Part shown: piece by piece, positions 1 through 9,527 of the stretch
Layout of the letters: every line of letters begins with the position of its first letter
Position numbering within the stretch: the stretch's first letter is position 1
Assembly (NCBI GenBank): GCA_025964715.1
Contig: JAOPYH010000009.1
Coordinates: 1 to 53,545 of the forward strand
DNA: 53,545 nucleotides
Origin: Streptosporangiaceae bacterium
Lineage (GTDB): Bacteria > Actinomycetota > Actinomycetes > Streptosporangiales > Streptosporangiaceae
Direction of reading: 5' to 3'
The notes under the pieces: generated by a model
The model's input: only the letters and a program-made list of their open reading frames with translations
Told to the model about the DNA's origin: nothing
Databases searched by the model: none
Program-made: the position numbers and the translations under genes

Positions 1-477
1 GCCGTCGGCGACCTGATCCCGACACTGCAGCTGGCCCACGTCGGCTTCGCCGAGGGCATCCTCGTCGCCGAGCGGCTGGGCGAGCTCAACCCCGCACCGA
101 TCGACTACGACGGTGTGCCGCGCATCACCTATTCCGAGCCGGAGGTGGCCTCGGTCGGGATCACCACGGCGATCGCCAAGGAACGTGGCTACGACACGAT
201 CGAGGTGACCTACGACCTCGCCGGCAACGCCAAGAGCAAGATCTTGCAGACGCAGGGCGAGGTGAAGGTCATCGCCGCCAAGGACGGTCCCGTCCTGGGC
301 ATCCACATGATCGGCAGCCGTGTGGGCGAGCTCGTCGCCGAGGGGCAGCTCATCTACAACTGGGAAGCCCTTCCGTCAGAGGTCGCACAGCTCATCCACC
401 CCCACCCGACACAGTCCGAGGCGATCGGCGAGGCACACCTCGCACTCGCCGGCAAGCCCCTGCACGTGCACGGCTGA
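1..477 (+). CDS. lpdA: Dihydrolipoyl dehydrogenase, C-terminal part (5' end outside window)
   Basis: This is the E3 flavoprotein that reoxidises dihydrolipoamide on 2-oxo acid dehydrogenase complexes, passing electrons to NAD+. The frame is open from base 1 and begins inside the FAD/NAD domain ([19 protein letters not shown]), followed by the dimerisation domain ([13 protein letters not shown]). The C-terminal catalytic pair is visible in [11 protein letters not shown], where the second His is the usual proton acceptor and the Glu its partner. About 158 residues of a normal ~460 are present. It ends 38 bases before sucB on the same strand, so the two are probably co-transcribed. The assignment is firm; only the N-terminal part, with the redox-active Cys pair, is missing from the window. 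Confidence 0.95.
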   Translation, partial: AVGDLIPTLQLAHVGFAEGILVAERLGELNPAPIDYDGVPRITYSEPEVASVGITTAIAKERGYDTIEVTYDLAGNAKSKILQTQGEVKVIAAKDGPVLGIHMIGSRVGELVAEGQLIYNWEALPSEVAQLIHPHPTQSEAIGEAHLALAGKPLHVHG

Positions 478-515
478 ACGCCCGCACCAGTATTTCTAAG
501 GAGTCGCTGAGAGCC

Positions 516-1994
516 ATGCCGGTCTCCGTCACCATGCCCCAGCTCGGTGAGAGCGTTACCGAGGGCACCGTCACCCGCTGGCTGAAGAAGGAGGGTGAGT
601 CCATCGAGACGGACGAGCCACTCCTCGAAGTGTCGACCGACAAGGTCGACACCGAGATTCCCTCACCGGCGTCGGGCATCCTGAGCAGCATCACCGTCGC
701 CGAGGACGAAACCGTCGAAGTCGGCGCCGAGCTCGCCATCATCGCCCAGGAGGGCGAGGCGTCGGGCAACGGGTCCGCTCCCGCGGGCCAGACTCAGCAG
801 GCCGCCGAGGAGGAGCCGGCGCCCGAGCCAGAGCCCGAGGCGCCGGCCGCCGCCCCGGAACCGTCGCCCGTCCCGGAGCAGGCTTCCGGGCCGGAGCAGC
901 AGGCCCCGGCCCCGCAGCAGGCACCGCAGCAGCAGGCACCCGCGCCGTGGCCGCCCGCCTCGCCGCAGCCCCAGGCCCCGGCGCAGCAGGCGCCCCTCTC
1001 GGCCGCCCCCGCGCAGGCCCCCGCGGGTCCATCGGGCGACAGCCCGTATGTCACCCCGCTGGTGCGCAAGCTCGCCACCGAGCATGTCGTCGACCTGTCG
1101 TCCGTGCAGGGCACCGGCGTGGGCGGGCGCATCCGCAAGCAGGACGTGCTCGAGGCCGCCCGGGCCCGCCAGGTCGCCCAGACCCGGCAGCAGGCGCCGG
1201 CCGCGGCCGCGGAAGCCCCCGCCCGGAGTGCTCCGGCGGCGGCCGCACCGTCCGCCGAGGCCGCCCGGGTGCGCGGCACCACCGAGAAGATGTCGCGGCT
1301 GCGTCAGACCATCGCCCGGCGCATGGTCGAGTCGTTGCAGACCTCCGCTCAGCTCACCAGCGTGGTCGAGGTCGACGTGACCAAGATCTCGCGGCTGCGC
1401 GACCGCGCCAAGGCCGACTTCGCGGCCCGTGAGGGCGTGAAGCTCAGCTTCACCCCGTTCTTCGCGCTCGCGACGATCGAGGCGCTGAAGGCGCACCCGA
1501 AGCTCAACGCGGTCATCGACGCCGAGAACAACGAGGTGACCTACTACGACACCGAACACCTCGGCTTCGCAGTGGACACCGAGCGCGGCCTCCTGGCGGC
1601 GACGATCCGCGACGCCGGTGAGCTCAACCTCGTCGGCATCACCCGCAAGATCGCCGACCTGGCGGAGCGGACGCGGAGCGGCAACGTCAGCCCTGACGAG
1701 CTGACCGGCGGCACGTTCACGCTTACGAACACCGGCAGCCGTGGCGCGCTGTTCGACACGCCGATCATCTTCCAGCCTCAGGTCGCCATCCTGGGCACCG
1801 GCGCGGTCGTCAGGCGCCCCGCCGTGATCGCGGACCCGAACCTCGGCGAGGTCATCGCGGTCCGTTCCATGGTCTACCTGGCGCTGACCTACGATCACCG
1901 TCTCGTCGACGGCGCCGACGCGGCCCGTTTCCTGGGCACGATCAAGCACCGTCTGGAGGAGGGCAACTTCGAGGCCGAGCTGGGTCTCTCCTGA
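516..1994 (+). CDS. sucB: Dihydrolipoamide acyltransferase E2 (2-oxoglutarate dehydrogenase complex)
   Basis: This is the E2 core enzyme that moves acyl groups from lipoamide to CoA; in actinomycetes the gene next to lpd is normally annotated sucB. The 492 residues show one lipoyl domain with the lipoylated Lys43 in STDKVDTE. A long Ala/Pro/Gln/Glu linker (about 85-175) follows, then a peripheral-subunit-binding domain ([10 protein letters not shown]...[10 protein letters not shown], about 178-215). The catalytic domain ends in [14 protein letters not shown] with active His461. Many actinobacterial homologues carry two or three lipoyl domains, so a single one is on the short side. The start is supported by AAGGAG at 498-503. 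A strong hairpin follows the stop. LipA and LipB, which build its cofactor, are encoded 2-4 kb downstream. Confidence 0.93.
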   Translation: MPVSVTMPQLGESVTEGTVTRWLKKEGESIETDEPLLEVSTDKVDTEIPSPASGILSSITVAEDETVEVGAELAIIAQEGEASGNGSAPAGQTQQAAEEEPAPEPEPEAPAAAPEPSPVPEQASGPEQQAPAPQQAPQQQAPAPWPPASPQPQAPAQQAPLSAAPAQAPAGPSGDSPYVTPLVRKLATEHVVDLSSVQGTGVGGRIRKQDVLEAARARQVAQTRQQAPAAAAEAPARSAPAAAAPSAEAARVRGTTEKMSRLRQTIARRMVESLQTSAQLTSVVEVDVTKISRLRDRAKADFAAREGVKLSFTPFFALATIEALKAHPKLNAVIDAENNEVTYYDTEHLGFAVDTERGLLAATIRDAGELNLVGITRKIADLAERTRSGNVSPDELTGGTFTLTNTGSRGALFDTPIIFQPQVAILGTGAVVRRPAVIADPNLGEVIAVRSMVYLALTYDHRLVDGADAARFLGTIKHRLEEGNFEAELGLS

Positions 1995-2011
1995 CGCCTC
2001 CGCCTGATCCC

Positions 2012-2048
2012 GAGAACCCCTCCCCGGCCCGGCCGGGGAGGGGTTCTC
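2012..2048 (+). terminator. Rho-independent-type hairpin after sucB
   Basis: The 18-base arms 2012-2029 and 2031-2048 are perfect reverse complements (GAGAACCCCTCCCCGGCC and its complement), with almost no loop in the full pairing. It starts 17 bases after the sucB stop. As usual in high-GC actinomycetes there is no long U tract, only TCTGCTTGT. It probably ends the lpd-sucB transcript. Confidence 0.8.
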
Positions 2049-2127
2049 TGCTTGTACTACGCCCAGGCGTACGGTCGTCCGCGTGGCTCCAGCGGCACGC
2101 GGCGGGCGCATGGCTAATGTGAAGAGC

Positions 2128-3024
2128 ATGAGGATCGCGGTCACCGGATCGACGGGACTGATCGGCACGGCTCTGGTCCGTGCCCTCCGCGAGGACGGCC
2201 ACGGAGTGATGCGACTGGTCCGCAAAGAGCCCGAAGGCCCGGACGAGGCGCGATGGGATCCATCCGGAAAGGTCGACACCGCGGCCCTGGAGAACGTCGA
2301 CGCCGTGGTCCATCTCGCCGGCGCCGGCATCGGCGACCGCCCCTGGACGCAGTCCTACAAGAGACTGTTGCGCGAGAGCCGCGTCGTGGGCACACGGACC
2401 CTGGCGGATGCCCTGGCCGGGCTGACGCGGCCGCCGCGGGTGCTCGTGTCCGGCTCGGCCGTCGGCTTCTACGGCGACACCGGGGACCAGGCGGCCGATG
2501 AGTCCTCGCCGATGGGCCGGGGCTTCCTCGCCGAGATGGTGCGGGACTGGGAGGCCGCGGCGCAACCCGCTGCCGAGGCCGGCATCCGGGTGGTGCACCC
2601 GCGAACCGGCATCGTGCTGTCGCGCGGGGGCGGCATCCTCGGGAAACTCCTGCCGCTCTTCCGGCTCGGGCTGGGCGGCAGGCTCGGCGGCGGACGGCAG
2701 TGGATGAGCTGGATCTCGCTGCACGACCAGGTCGCCGCACTACGCCGGCTCATCGAGCGCGACGACCTGGCCGGACCGGTGAACCTCACCGCTCCCGAGC
2801 CCGTGAGGAACACCGACTTCACCAGGGCCCTCGGCCGCACACTCCACCGTCCCGCACCGTTCCGGGTCCCCTCGTTCGCACTCAGGGCCGCGCTGAACGG
2901 GTTCGCGGACGAGGGCCTGCTCGTCAGCCAGCGGGTCCTGCCAGGGCGGCTCACCGAGGCCGGCTTCACGTTCATCCATCCCGACCTCGAGTCCGCGCTG
3001 GAGTCGGTCCAGCGGTCCAGGTGA
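2128..3024 (+). CDS. TIGR01777-family SDR protein (NAD-dependent epimerase-like)
   Basis: This is an extended short-chain dehydrogenase/reductase of the TIGR01777 (YfcH/SDR39U1) group; the substrate is not established for the family. The N-terminus MRIAVTGSTGLIGTALV carries the GxxGxxG dinucleotide motif. GSAVGFYGDTGD supplies the SDR active-site tyrosine region and VVHPRTGIVLSRGGGIL the family signature. The C-terminal DUF1731-like segment (ALNGFADEGLLVSQRVLPGRLTEAGF) is intact. In-frame starts exist at 2083 (GTG) and 2110 (ATG). I chose ATG 2128 because it begins directly at the Rossmann strand and a TAATGT box lies 7 bases upstream, which suggests a leaderless mRNA. The length of 298 residues is normal. 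Confidence 0.88.
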   Translation: MRIAVTGSTGLIGTALVRALREDGHGVMRLVRKEPEGPDEARWDPSGKVDTAALENVDAVVHLAGAGIGDRPWTQSYKRLLRESRVVGTRTLADALAGLTRPPRVLVSGSAVGFYGDTGDQAADESSPMGRGFLAEMVRDWEAAAQPAAEAGIRVVHPRTGIVLSRGGGILGKLLPLFRLGLGGRLGGGRQWMSWISLHDQVAALRRLIERDDLAGPVNLTAPEPVRNTDFTRALGRTLHRPAPFRVPSFALRAALNGFADEGLLVSQRVLPGRLTEAGFTFIHPDLESALESVQRSR

Positions 3025-3159
3025 GCGCCGGGCTTCGATGCCTCGCCTCTCGTTAATCTCAAGAGTCCTCAAAGTCGCGGTAGGAGGCCGTCCCCGGCCA
3101 TACGGTGACCAGGAAATCCACACCAGATCGGGAGCCAGCAATGAGCCGGGCACGGACCC

Positions 3160-3897
3160 ATGAGCACTGACGGGCAGCCGCATATCCTCGCGATCGGCGG
3201 CGGGAGCTTCATTCCGAACGACAGGTGCGGGCTGACGCCCAGCCCGCTGCTCCGGTACGCGATGGACCTGACCGGAGAGGACCGGCCGCGGCTGTGCTTC
3301 CTCGCCACCGCTGTCGGCGACGGCGTGGACCGGATCGCGCGAGCGTACGAGGCCTTCTCGCACCTCGACGTCGAGGTGAGCCACGTCGCCCTGTTCCCGA
3401 TGCCGAACGTCGCCGACATGCGCGCGCACCTGCTGAGCCAGGACATCGTGTACGTCTACGGAGGCAGCGTCGCGAACCTCCTCGCGTTGTGGCGGCTGCA
3501 CGGCCTCGACGACATCCTCCGCGAGGCCTGGGAGGCGGGAGTGGTCTTCGCCGGCCAGAGCGCGGGCGCCCTCTGCTGGCATGTCGGCGGCAACACCGAC
3601 TCCTTCGGCCCGACGCTGCGGCCGCTGACCGACGGTCTCGGCTTCCTGCCGTACTCCTGCGGCGTGCACTACGACAGCGACCCTCAGCGCCGACCGCTGC
3701 TACAGCGGCTCGTCGGCGAGGGGACCCTGCCGACCGGCTACGCCGCGGACGAGGCCGTGGCGCTGCACTACGTGGGCACCGAATTCGTGCAGGCGGTGTC
3801 GTACCGGACTGGGGCCGGCGCCCACCTGATCGAGCCCGACGGCTCAGGGAGCGCCAAGGAGACCTTCATAGAGCCACGGCTGCTGACCTTCCCGTAG
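3160..3897 (+). CDS. Peptidase E-like (S51) protein
   Basis: The protein belongs to peptidase family S51 (aspartyl dipeptidase E / cyanophycinase-like, class I glutamine amidotransferase fold). It has 245 residues, and the nucleophile elbow is GQSAGALCWH with Ser as the presumed nucleophile. Upstream are the family landmarks HILAIGGGSF near the N-terminus and DIVYVYGGSVANLLALW before the elbow. Downstream is GVHYDSDPQRRPLL with the probable catalytic His region. PepE-type enzymes cleave Asp-X dipeptides in the cytosol; whether this one does is an inference. A TACGGT box at 3101-3106 could be a -10 element giving a leader of about 50 bases. The start codon has no strong ribosome binding site, so the exact N-terminus is less certain. 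Confidence 0.85.
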   Translation: MSTDGQPHILAIGGGSFIPNDRCGLTPSPLLRYAMDLTGEDRPRLCFLATAVGDGVDRIARAYEAFSHLDVEVSHVALFPMPNVADMRAHLLSQDIVYVYGGSVANLLALWRLHGLDDILREAWEAGVVFAGQSAGALCWHVGGNTDSFGPTLRPLTDGLGFLPYSCGVHYDSDPQRRPLLQRLVGEGTLPTGYAADEAVALHYVGTEFVQAVSYRTGAGAHLIEPDGSGSAKETFIEPRLLTFP

Positions 3898-3913
3898 CAC
3901 ATAGGCTGGGCCC

Positions 3914-4681
3914 GTGAGCGACGTTCGTGAGGCAACGCAGAGCACCGGCAACACACAGCACCCGCCGAACGAACGGAGCGAACCGCAAACACCGCCTTCG
4001 GCGCACGTGCGTCAGCTCGTGTACGTGCACGCCGGGTTCGGTTCGCAGGCGGTTCCGTACGAGCAGGGATGGGACCTGCAGCGGCGCACACATGGGCGCC
4101 GTGTCCAGGGTGAGATCCCCGACACCTGCCTGCTGCTGGAGCACCCACCCGTCTACACCGCGGGAAAGCGCACAGCTGCCACCGACCGTCCGATCGGAGA
4201 TCCGGGCGCGCCTGTGATCGACATCGACCGCGGGGGAAAGATCACGTGGCACGGTCCCGGCCAGCTGGTCGGCTATCCGATCGTGAAGCTACCGGACCCC
4301 GTCGACGTCGTCGCCTATGTGCGGCTGCTCGAGGAGATGCTGATGCGGGTCTGCGCGGACCTCGGTCTCGAGACCAAGCGAGTCGAGGGCCGCAGCGGCG
4401 TCTGGGTGCCCGGGGTGCCGGACCGCAAGATCGCCGCCATTGGCATCCGGGTCTCGCGTGGGGTGACCATGCATGGATTCGAGCTGAACTCGGACTGTGA
4501 CATGTCGTGGTTCGACCGGATCGTGCCATGCGGCATCCGCGACGCGGGCGTGACCTCGCTCACCCAGGAGCTCGGCCGTCAGGTCACGGTCTCCGAAGTC
4601 CTGCCGCTGGTCGAGCGGCACCTGTCCGAGGTGCTCGGGGCGTCCGAGACGTTCCACCGGACGGCCGCTCAGACCCTCTGA
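3914..4681 (+). CDS. lipB: Lipoyl(octanoyl) transferase LipB
   Basis: LipB transfers the octanoyl chain from acyl carrier protein to the lipoyl domains of target enzymes such as SucB, before LipA inserts sulfur. The 255 residues contain the lysine motif [15 protein letters not shown] (Lys172) and the acyl-thioester cysteine in [12 protein letters not shown] (Cys206). The conserved [30 protein letters not shown] region and [17 protein letters not shown] are also present. The first ~32 residues (Ser/Thr/Asn/Pro-rich) lie ahead of the usual family start, so translation could begin later. However, GTG 3914 sits 6 bases after a TAGGCT box (3902-3907), as expected for a leaderless transcript. lipA follows at 5450 on the same strand, with one opposite-strand gene between. 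Confidence 0.94.
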   Translation: MSDVREATQSTGNTQHPPNERSEPQTPPSAHVRQLVYVHAGFGSQAVPYEQGWDLQRRTHGRRVQGEIPDTCLLLEHPPVYTAGKRTAATDRPIGDPGAPVIDIDRGGKITWHGPGQLVGYPIVKLPDPVDVVAYVRLLEEMLMRVCADLGLETKRVEGRSGVWVPGVPDRKIAAIGIRVSRGVTMHGFELNSDCDMSWFDRIVPCGIRDAGVTSLTQELGRQVTVSEVLPLVERHLSEVLGASETFHRTAAQTL

Positions 4682-4726
4682 GCCGGCCGCCACGGGATCG
4701 AGGTCTGGGGCCGGCCTGGCCCGCGA

Positions 4727-5242
4727 TCAGCTCATGAGCTTGTAGACGGCCTGCCCGTCGCCGGCCGCGGCCACGAAGAAGCCGGTGAGCGCGTCGTAGG
4801 CCGGACGCAGCATGCGGTCGCGCGCCTCCAGCGGTGGACGCCTGGCCCACTCAGCGGCGTCCTGCACCCCGGCGGACGCCATCCGAGCCAGGTCGTAGCG
4901 GCCGGCGATCGAGTCGAACGGCGTGCTCACGAGGTGGTCGGCGGCCGGCTTGACCCGCTCCGGCGCCAGATAGATCACATCCATGCCGAGCTCCGCCGCA
5001 CCGTCCTCGGTCAGCAACCGGCCGCCACAGACAGCGTCGGCCTCGGGGGGCCGCCCGTCCCAGGGGTCACCGGTCAGCAGGTAGTGCAGCCCCTGCCAGG
5101 CACCGCCGACGTCCAGCAGCTGGGTGGCGGAGTGCCGCCTACGCCAGTCCGCGGCGCCGAAGACCAGCCGAGCGATGCGGCCCGGATCGGGCTCTCCCTC
5201 GAGCGACTGCGGCAGCCTGAGGTACGACATCGCCAAACCCAC
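4727..5242 (-). CDS. DUF1877 family (YfbM-like) protein
   Basis: This small cytosolic protein of 171 residues resembles the DUF1877/YfbM family, whose function is unknown. It carries LLDVGGAWQGLHYLLTG and a Pro/Gly-rich GDPWDGRPPEADAVCGGRLL segment, both typical of the family. The start is taken as GTG 5242 (VGLAMSYLR) because AGGAGGAG lies about 6 bases upstream; the ATG four codons later is too far from that site. The gene interrupts the lipB-lipA pair on the opposite strand and diverges from lipA. Nothing in the sequence links it to lipoate metabolism. Confidence 0.75.
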   Translation of the reverse strand: MGLAMSYLRLPQSLEGEPDPGRIARLVFGAADWRRRHSATQLLDVGGAWQGLHYLLTGDPWDGRPPEADAVCGGRLLTEDGAAELGMDVIYLAPERVKPAADHLVSTPFDSIAGRYDLARMASAGVQDAAEWARRPPLEARDRMLRPAYDALTGFFVAAAGDGQAVYKLMS

Positions 5243-5449
5243 GGGGCTCTCCTCCTGCGTACGACTCCATTCAAGACAACAGGGAGTAACCCTAGAGAGA
5301 TCTCTAGCTACGGAGGGTGGAAACAGGGTAATCGACCTGCGTGGAAGTGACGGATATACCGGATCGTTACCTTGGCGCGTCCTCGCCGACCCTGTCCTGT
5401 GATCTCCCGAGATGGCGGGCCATGGCCGGACCAGACGTACCCTAGGTGG

Positions 5450-6379
5450 GTGACAACGGTGACCCCAGAAGGACGCAAGCTCCTCAGGCTCGAGGTACGT
5501 AACAGCCAGACCCCGATCGAACGCAAGCCGCCGTGGATCAAGACGCGCTTGCGCACCGGGCCGCAGTACCGAGAACTGACGAAGCTCGTCCGCGAAGAGG
5601 GCCTGCACACGGTGTGCCAGGAGGCCGGTTGTCCCAACATCTTCGAATGCTGGGAGGACCGCGAGGCGACCTTCCTCATCGGCGGCGACCAGTGCACCCG
5701 GCGCTGTGACTTCTGCCAGATCGACACCGGCAAGCCGGCCGACTACGACCCCGACGAGCCCCGCCGGGTGGCCGAATCGGTGACGAAGATGGGCCTGCGC
5801 TACGCCACCGTGACGGGGGTGGCCCGAGACGACCTGCCGGACCAGGGGGCGTGGCTGTACGCCGAGACGGTCCGCCAGATCCACGCCGCCGTGCCCGGAT
5901 GCGGCGTCGAGCTGCTCATCCCGGACTTCAACGCGGTGCCCGAACACCTCGCGGAGGTCTTCGGATCCGCGCCGGAGGTCCTCGCGCACAACGTCGAGAC
6001 GGTGCCGCGCATCTTCAAGCGCATCCGGCCGGCGTTCCGCTACGACCGGTCGCTCCGGGTCATCACCGAGGCCCGCACGGCCGGGCTGGTCACCAAGTCC
6101 AACCTCATCCTCGGCATGGGCGAGACCCGTGAGGAGGTCTCGCAGGCGCTGCGGGACCTGCACGAAGCCGGCTGTGAGCTGATCACGATCACGCAGTACC
6201 TCCGGCCGTCCCCGCGCCACCACCCGGTGGAGCGCTGGGTCAAGCCGCAGGAGTTCGTCGAGCTCGAGGACGAGGCCGAGGAGATCGGCTTCGCGGGTGT
6301 CATGTCCGGGCCGCTGGTGCGCTCCAGCTACCGGGCCGGCCGGCTCTACCAGCAGGCGCTCGACCGGCGGGCGCACTAA
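5450..6379 (+). CDS. lipA: Lipoyl synthase LipA
   Basis: LipA is the radical-SAM enzyme that inserts two sulfur atoms into protein-bound octanoyl groups. With the chosen GTG start it has 309 residues. The auxiliary [4Fe-4S] cluster ligands are Cys56, Cys61 and Cys67 (C-x4-C-x5-C), and the radical SAM cluster ligands are Cys82, Cys86 and Cys89 in CTRRCDFC. The C-terminal RSSYRAG motif, with its conserved Ser, is present. A longer frame upstream to 5372 exists, but its residues ([10 protein letters not shown]...) do not look like LipA. GTG 5450 begins with the conserved [20 protein letters not shown] and stands 6 bases after TACCCT (5438-5443), consistent with a leaderless mRNA. Confidence 0.95.
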   Translation: MTTVTPEGRKLLRLEVRNSQTPIERKPPWIKTRLRTGPQYRELTKLVREEGLHTVCQEAGCPNIFECWEDREATFLIGGDQCTRRCDFCQIDTGKPADYDPDEPRRVAESVTKMGLRYATVTGVARDDLPDQGAWLYAETVRQIHAAVPGCGVELLIPDFNAVPEHLAEVFGSAPEVLAHNVETVPRIFKRIRPAFRYDRSLRVITEARTAGLVTKSNLILGMGETREEVSQALRDLHEAGCELITITQYLRPSPRHHPVERWVKPQEFVELEDEAEEIGFAGVMSGPLVRSSYRAGRLYQQALDRRAH

Positions 6380-6496
6380 GGTCCGTCGCGGCTCCGATCC
6401 GTCTCGGTGGGGAGGCGCGGCCGCCGGCCTCGCCGGGAGCCCGTTTCCACGAGCCCGCTTTTACCTCACGGGCCTGATGCTCGTATCCTGCGGTCT

Positions 6497-7189
6497 ATGG
6501 CAAACAAGCCCACCGATGACGCCGAGAGCCCAGGCCGCATCAAGCAGATTCGTATGCTCGCCCAGTTGCTCCGCCGGGCGAACCCCAAGGCCCTCCCCCT
6601 CGTCTTCGCCGCGGCGATCGGGACATTGGCGCTGTTCATCGTCGTGGGGGTGGTGATCGGCAAGCTGTGGTTCATGATCCCCCTGGCGATCCTGGCAGCG
6701 GTCGCCGTGGGCATGATCGTTTTCGGTCAGGTGGCACAGCGGACGCAGTACAAGATGCTCGCCGGCCAACCCGGCGCGGCGGCCAGCATCCTGGAGTCGA
6801 TGCGCGGCGGCTGGACGGTGACGCCGGCCGTGAGCGGCAACCGCAACCTCGACCTGGTGCATCGCGTCGTCGGCCGCCCTGGTGTGATCCTCGTGGCCGA
6901 AGGTCCCTCCAGCCGCGTCGGCCAGTTGCTCGGCGCGGAGAAGAAGCGCATCGCACGCGCGGCACAGCAGGTGCCCATCTATGACTTCCAGGTCGGCGAG
7001 GACGAGGGGCAGATCCCCATTGGCAAGATTCAGCGGCATCTGACGAAGCTGCCGCGCAACCTCACCAAGAACCAGGTCACGGACCTCAACGACCGGCTCC
7101 GCGCCCTCCCGCAGACCATGCGGATGCCCAAGGGCCCGATCCCCAAGGGCGCGCGGATGCCCAAGGCGCCCAAGCCCCGCACCAAGTGA
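6497..7189 (+). CDS. DUF4191 family membrane protein
   Basis: This 230-residue actinobacterial protein of unknown function belongs to the DUF4191 family. Two adjacent hydrophobic segments span about residues 28-75 (LPLVFAAAIGTLALFIVVGV and WFMIPLAILAAVAVGMIVFG). A long cytosolic basic domain follows, and the tail is Lys/Pro/Met-rich (MRMPKGPIPKGARMPKAPKP). The gene routinely sits directly after lipA in actinomycetes. The frame is open further upstream, but ATG 6497 is preferred: the family starts MANK..., and TATCCT (6484-6489) lies 7 bases upstream as a leaderless -10 box. The family is clear, the role unknown. Confidence 0.85.
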   Translation: MANKPTDDAESPGRIKQIRMLAQLLRRANPKALPLVFAAAIGTLALFIVVGVVIGKLWFMIPLAILAAVAVGMIVFGQVAQRTQYKMLAGQPGAAASILESMRGGWTVTPAVSGNRNLDLVHRVVGRPGVILVAEGPSSRVGQLLGAEKKRIARAAQQVPIYDFQVGEDEGQIPIGKIQRHLTKLPRNLTKNQVTDLNDRLRALPQTMRMPKGPIPKGARMPKAPKPRTK

Positions 7190-7204
7190 CCCCTCAGTGA
7201 CCTC

Positions 7205-7224
7205 GCGCCGGCCTCGTCCGGCGC
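7205..7224. terminator. Short hairpin between convergent genes
   Basis: GCGCCGG (7205-7211) and CCGGCGC (7218-7224) are perfect complements separated by six bases. It lies between the DUF4191 gene and the convergent RDD gene and could terminate both. There is no U tract, so confidence is moderate. Confidence 0.45.
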
Positions 7225-7234
7225 AGATCCCTCG

Positions 7235-7720
7235 TCAGGCCTGTACGACCACGGCGTTGGCCGCCCGGTCGTGCAGGCCGCGGTGATCGCGGTCCCACAG
7301 CAGTGCGGGGACGACCACCAGGAGCAGCACGGCGCGGGCCAGTGACCAGAGCGGGCCGATGGGCCTGCCGTCCAGGCGGACGACGCGCAGCCCGCAGAGC
7401 CGCTTGCCCACGGTGATGCCGAGCAGCCCGGTGAGCAGCCACGCCTGGAGCCCGAAAAGTCCCGTGGAAGCCCAGCTTCGGGTCAGCTGGTCCCACCCGA
7501 AGACCCGGGCCAGAACGGCCGCGATGGCCGACGCCAGGAGCAGATCTACGGCCAGCGCCATCAGCCGCCGCCCGTAGCCGGCCGCCGCTCCACTGCCGCT
7601 CTCCGGCAGCCCGAGCCGCTCTCCGGGGTATCCGAGCTCCGCCCCGGCCGATCTCGCCCCGCCGAGCCACGATCCGGTCCAGCCGGCGCGACCGGTCCCC
7701 TGTCCTTCACCGCTTCCCAT
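7235..7720 (-). CDS. RDD family membrane protein
   Basis: This 161-residue inner-membrane protein with the RDD domain has a Gly/Ser-rich N-terminal ~40 residues. The domain begins AAGYGRRLMALAVDLLLASAIAAV, with the Arg/Asp pair in the first transmembrane helix. Two further hydrophobic segments follow (GLQAWLLTGLLGITVGKRLCGLRVV and SLARAVLLLVVVPALLW), and it ends in DRDHRGLHDRAANAVVV, where the second Asp/Arg motif sits. RDD proteins are membrane proteins of mostly undefined role, in some cases linked to ion transport. It stands alone on the minus strand, upstream of and divergent from glnA1, a neighbourhood also seen in Streptomyces. Confidence 0.85.
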   Translation of the reverse strand: MGSGEGQGTGRAGWTGSWLGGARSAGAELGYPGERLGLPESGSGAAAGYGRRLMALAVDLLLASAIAAVLARVFGWDQLTRSWASTGLFGLQAWLLTGLLGITVGKRLCGLRVVRLDGRPIGPLWSLARAVLLLVVVPALLWDRDHRGLHDRAANAVVVQA

Positions 7721-7925
7721 GCGCCAACGCTATCCGCCCGCTCCGGTGAGGGTGTACGTGGATACGGGCCCCACCCCCGGTCCCGGGGTGTACGGACCGC
7801 GTCGCCGCTGCCGCGGCCCCGGCGATTGACACGCGTGTGACCGGCCGAAACCCGTAGTGTTGGCCGGAGACCCGTGGTTTGGACCCTGGCCGGACTCGCG
7901 CCCCGCCAGAGGGGAATAGAGCCGT

Positions 7926-7963
7926 GTAACACAGCCGAAACACACGAGACATGGCGGGGAAAT
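7926..7963 (+). promoter_or_regulatory. GlnR-type operator of glnA1
   Basis: The bases fit the four-box GlnR layout a1-b1-a2-b2 with 6-base spacers: GTAAC (7926-7930), GAAAC (7937-7941), GACAT (7948-7952), GAAAT (7959-7963). The first pair is an exact match to GTNAC-N6-GAAAC; the second pair is degenerate. A possible -10 box TAGCGT lies at 7974-7979, so the site would overlap the -35 region, a normal position for an activator. Binding itself is inferred from the known actinobacterial GlnR consensus. Confidence 0.7.
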
Positions 7964-8012
7964 GGCCGTCTCATAGCGTTCGATAAGCCGAGAAAGTGCC
8001 CTGGGAGGTTGG

Positions 8013-9437
8013 ATGTTCAACAGCGCCGAAGAGGTCCTGAGCTATATCCAGAGCGAAGGGGTGCAGTTCGTCGATGTCAGGTTCTGCGACCTGCCTGGGA
8101 CGATGCAGCACTTCACGTTCCCGGTGGAGAACTTCGGGCCTGAGGTCTTCACAGATGGGCTGATGTTCGACGGCTCGTCCATCCGGGGATTCCAGGAGAT
8201 CCACGAGTCGGACATGCTCCTGCTGCCGGACCCGAGCACGGCGGTCATCGACCTGTTCCGCCCGCACAAGACGCTCAATATCACGTTCTTCGTACACGAC
8301 CCCCTGACCGGCGAGCCGTACAGCCGCGACCCGCGCAACGTCGCCAGGAAGGCGCAGGACTACCTGCGCGGCACGGGCATCGCGGACACGGTGTTCTTCG
8401 GCCCCGAGGCCGAGTTCTACATCTTCGACGACGTCCGCTTCGAGACCAAGCCGAACGCCTCCTACTACTACGTGGACTCGATCGAGGGCGCGTGGAACAC
8501 CGGACGGGTCGAAGAGGGCGGCAACCTCGGTGCCAAGCCTCCGTACAAGGGTGGTTACTTCCCGGTCCCGCCGATGGACCACTACACCGACCTGCGTTCG
8601 GAGATGGTGCGCAAGCTCATCGACTCGGGCATCAGCGTCGAGATGCAGCACCACGAGGTCGGCACGGCCGGTCAGGCGGAGATCGACTTCCGCTTCGACG
8701 AGATGCTGAAGACCGCCGACGACCTGATGCTCTACAAGTACATCGTCAAGAACACCGCGCGCGAGGCCGGCAAGACGGTGACCTTCATGCCCAAGCCGGT
8801 CTTCGGCGACAACGGCTCCGGCATGCACTGCCACCAGTCGCTGTGGAAGGACGGCTCCCCGCTCTTCTACGACGAGGTCGGCTACGCCGGCCTGTCCGAC
8901 ATGGGCCGGTACTACGTTGGCGGGCTGCTCAAGCACGCCCCCTCGCTGCTCGCGTTCACGAACCCCACGGTGAACTCCTACCACCGCCTGGTGCCCGGCT
9001 ATGAGGCGCCGGTCAACCTGGTGTACTCGCAGCGCAACCGCTCGGCCTGCATCCGGATCCCGATCACGGGCTCCAACCCCAAGGCCAAGCGCATCGAGTT
9101 CCGGGTGCCGGACCCGTCCTGCAACCCCTATCTCGCCTTCTCCGCCATGCTGATGGCGGGCATCGACGGCATCAAGAACAAGATCGAGCCGCCCGAGCCG
9201 GTGGACAAGGACCTCTATGAGCTGCCGCCCGAGGAGGCCCGCAGCATCCCGCAGGTGCCTGGCTCGCTCGAGGCCGTGCTGAGCGCCCTCGAGGCCGACC
9301 ACGACTATCTCCTCGAGGGCGGCGTCTTCACCCCGGACCTCATCGATACCTGGATCTCCTACAAGCGCGCCAACGAGCTGGACCCGATCCGGCTCCGCCC
9401 GCATCCGCACGAGTTCGAGCTCTACTACGACGTCTAG
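8013..9437 (+). CDS. glnA: Glutamine synthetase type I, adenylylation-type (GlnA1)
   Basis: This is the main ammonia-assimilating enzyme (glutamate + NH3 + ATP to glutamine), a cytosolic dodecamer. The 474 residues carry the beta-grasp signature [18 protein letters not shown], the metal/ATP motif [19 protein letters not shown], and [17 protein letters not shown]. Tyr402 in DLYELPPEE is the adenylylation site recognised by GlnE, which is encoded 1.2 kb downstream. The start is supported by GGGAGG eight bases before ATG 8013. A GlnR-like operator precedes it and a strong hairpin follows it. The second glutamine synthetase at 13806 lacks the equivalent tyrosine, so this is the copy expected to be under covalent control. 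Confidence 0.97.
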   Translation: MFNSAEEVLSYIQSEGVQFVDVRFCDLPGTMQHFTFPVENFGPEVFTDGLMFDGSSIRGFQEIHESDMLLLPDPSTAVIDLFRPHKTLNITFFVHDPLTGEPYSRDPRNVARKAQDYLRGTGIADTVFFGPEAEFYIFDDVRFETKPNASYYYVDSIEGAWNTGRVEEGGNLGAKPPYKGGYFPVPPMDHYTDLRSEMVRKLIDSGISVEMQHHEVGTAGQAEIDFRFDEMLKTADDLMLYKYIVKNTAREAGKTVTFMPKPVFGDNGSGMHCHQSLWKDGSPLFYDEVGYAGLSDMGRYYVGGLLKHAPSLLAFTNPTVNSYHRLVPGYEAPVNLVYSQRNRSACIRIPITGSNPKAKRIEFRVPDPSCNPYLAFSAMLMAGIDGIKNKIEPPEPVDKDLYELPPEEARSIPQVPGSLEAVLSALEADHDYLLEGGVFTPDLIDTWISYKRANELDPIRLRPHPHEFELYYDV

Positions 9438-9457
9438 ACCGCCAGGCGTGGCCCGTA

Positions 9458-9501
9458 AAGGCCGCCGGCCGCTCCCGTCCAGGGCGGGGCCGGCGGCCTT
9501 T
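9458..9501 (+). terminator. Terminator hairpin after glnA1
   Basis: AAAGGCCGCCGGCC (9458-9471) pairs perfectly with 9488-9501 around a 16-base loop. It begins 20 bases after the glnA1 stop. The 3' arm ends CCTTT. The relic PAP2 homology begins only about 25 bases further on. Confidence 0.8.
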
Positions 9502-9527
9502 CAGCGCGTGCGCGTTGTGCTACCTGA

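Noticed and set aside
663..2330. 555-codon frame on the minus strand opposite sucB
   Set aside because: It mirrors the GC-rich codons of sucB, has Arg/Gly/Leu/Ala-biased residues and no family features; sucB itself is certain.
5296..5305. AGAGATCTCT palindrome between the DUF1877 gene and lipA
   Set aside because: Only ten bases and not extended by flanking symmetry; such a site is expected by chance in 53 kb.
4727..6376. 549-codon minus frame covering the lipA antisense and the DUF1877 gene
   Set aside because: Only the last 171 codons look like a protein; the rest is antisense to lipA, and a ribosome binding site supports the late GTG start.
7837..7851. Second GlnR-like site GTGAC-N5-GAAAC upstream of glnA1
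   Set aside because: The spacer is five rather than six bases and the surrounding boxes do not keep register, so it was not listed as a site.
7971..9410. 479-codon minus frame opposite glnA1
   Set aside because: Antisense shadow with His/Val/Arg/Asp bias typical of reversed GS codons and no recognisable motif.
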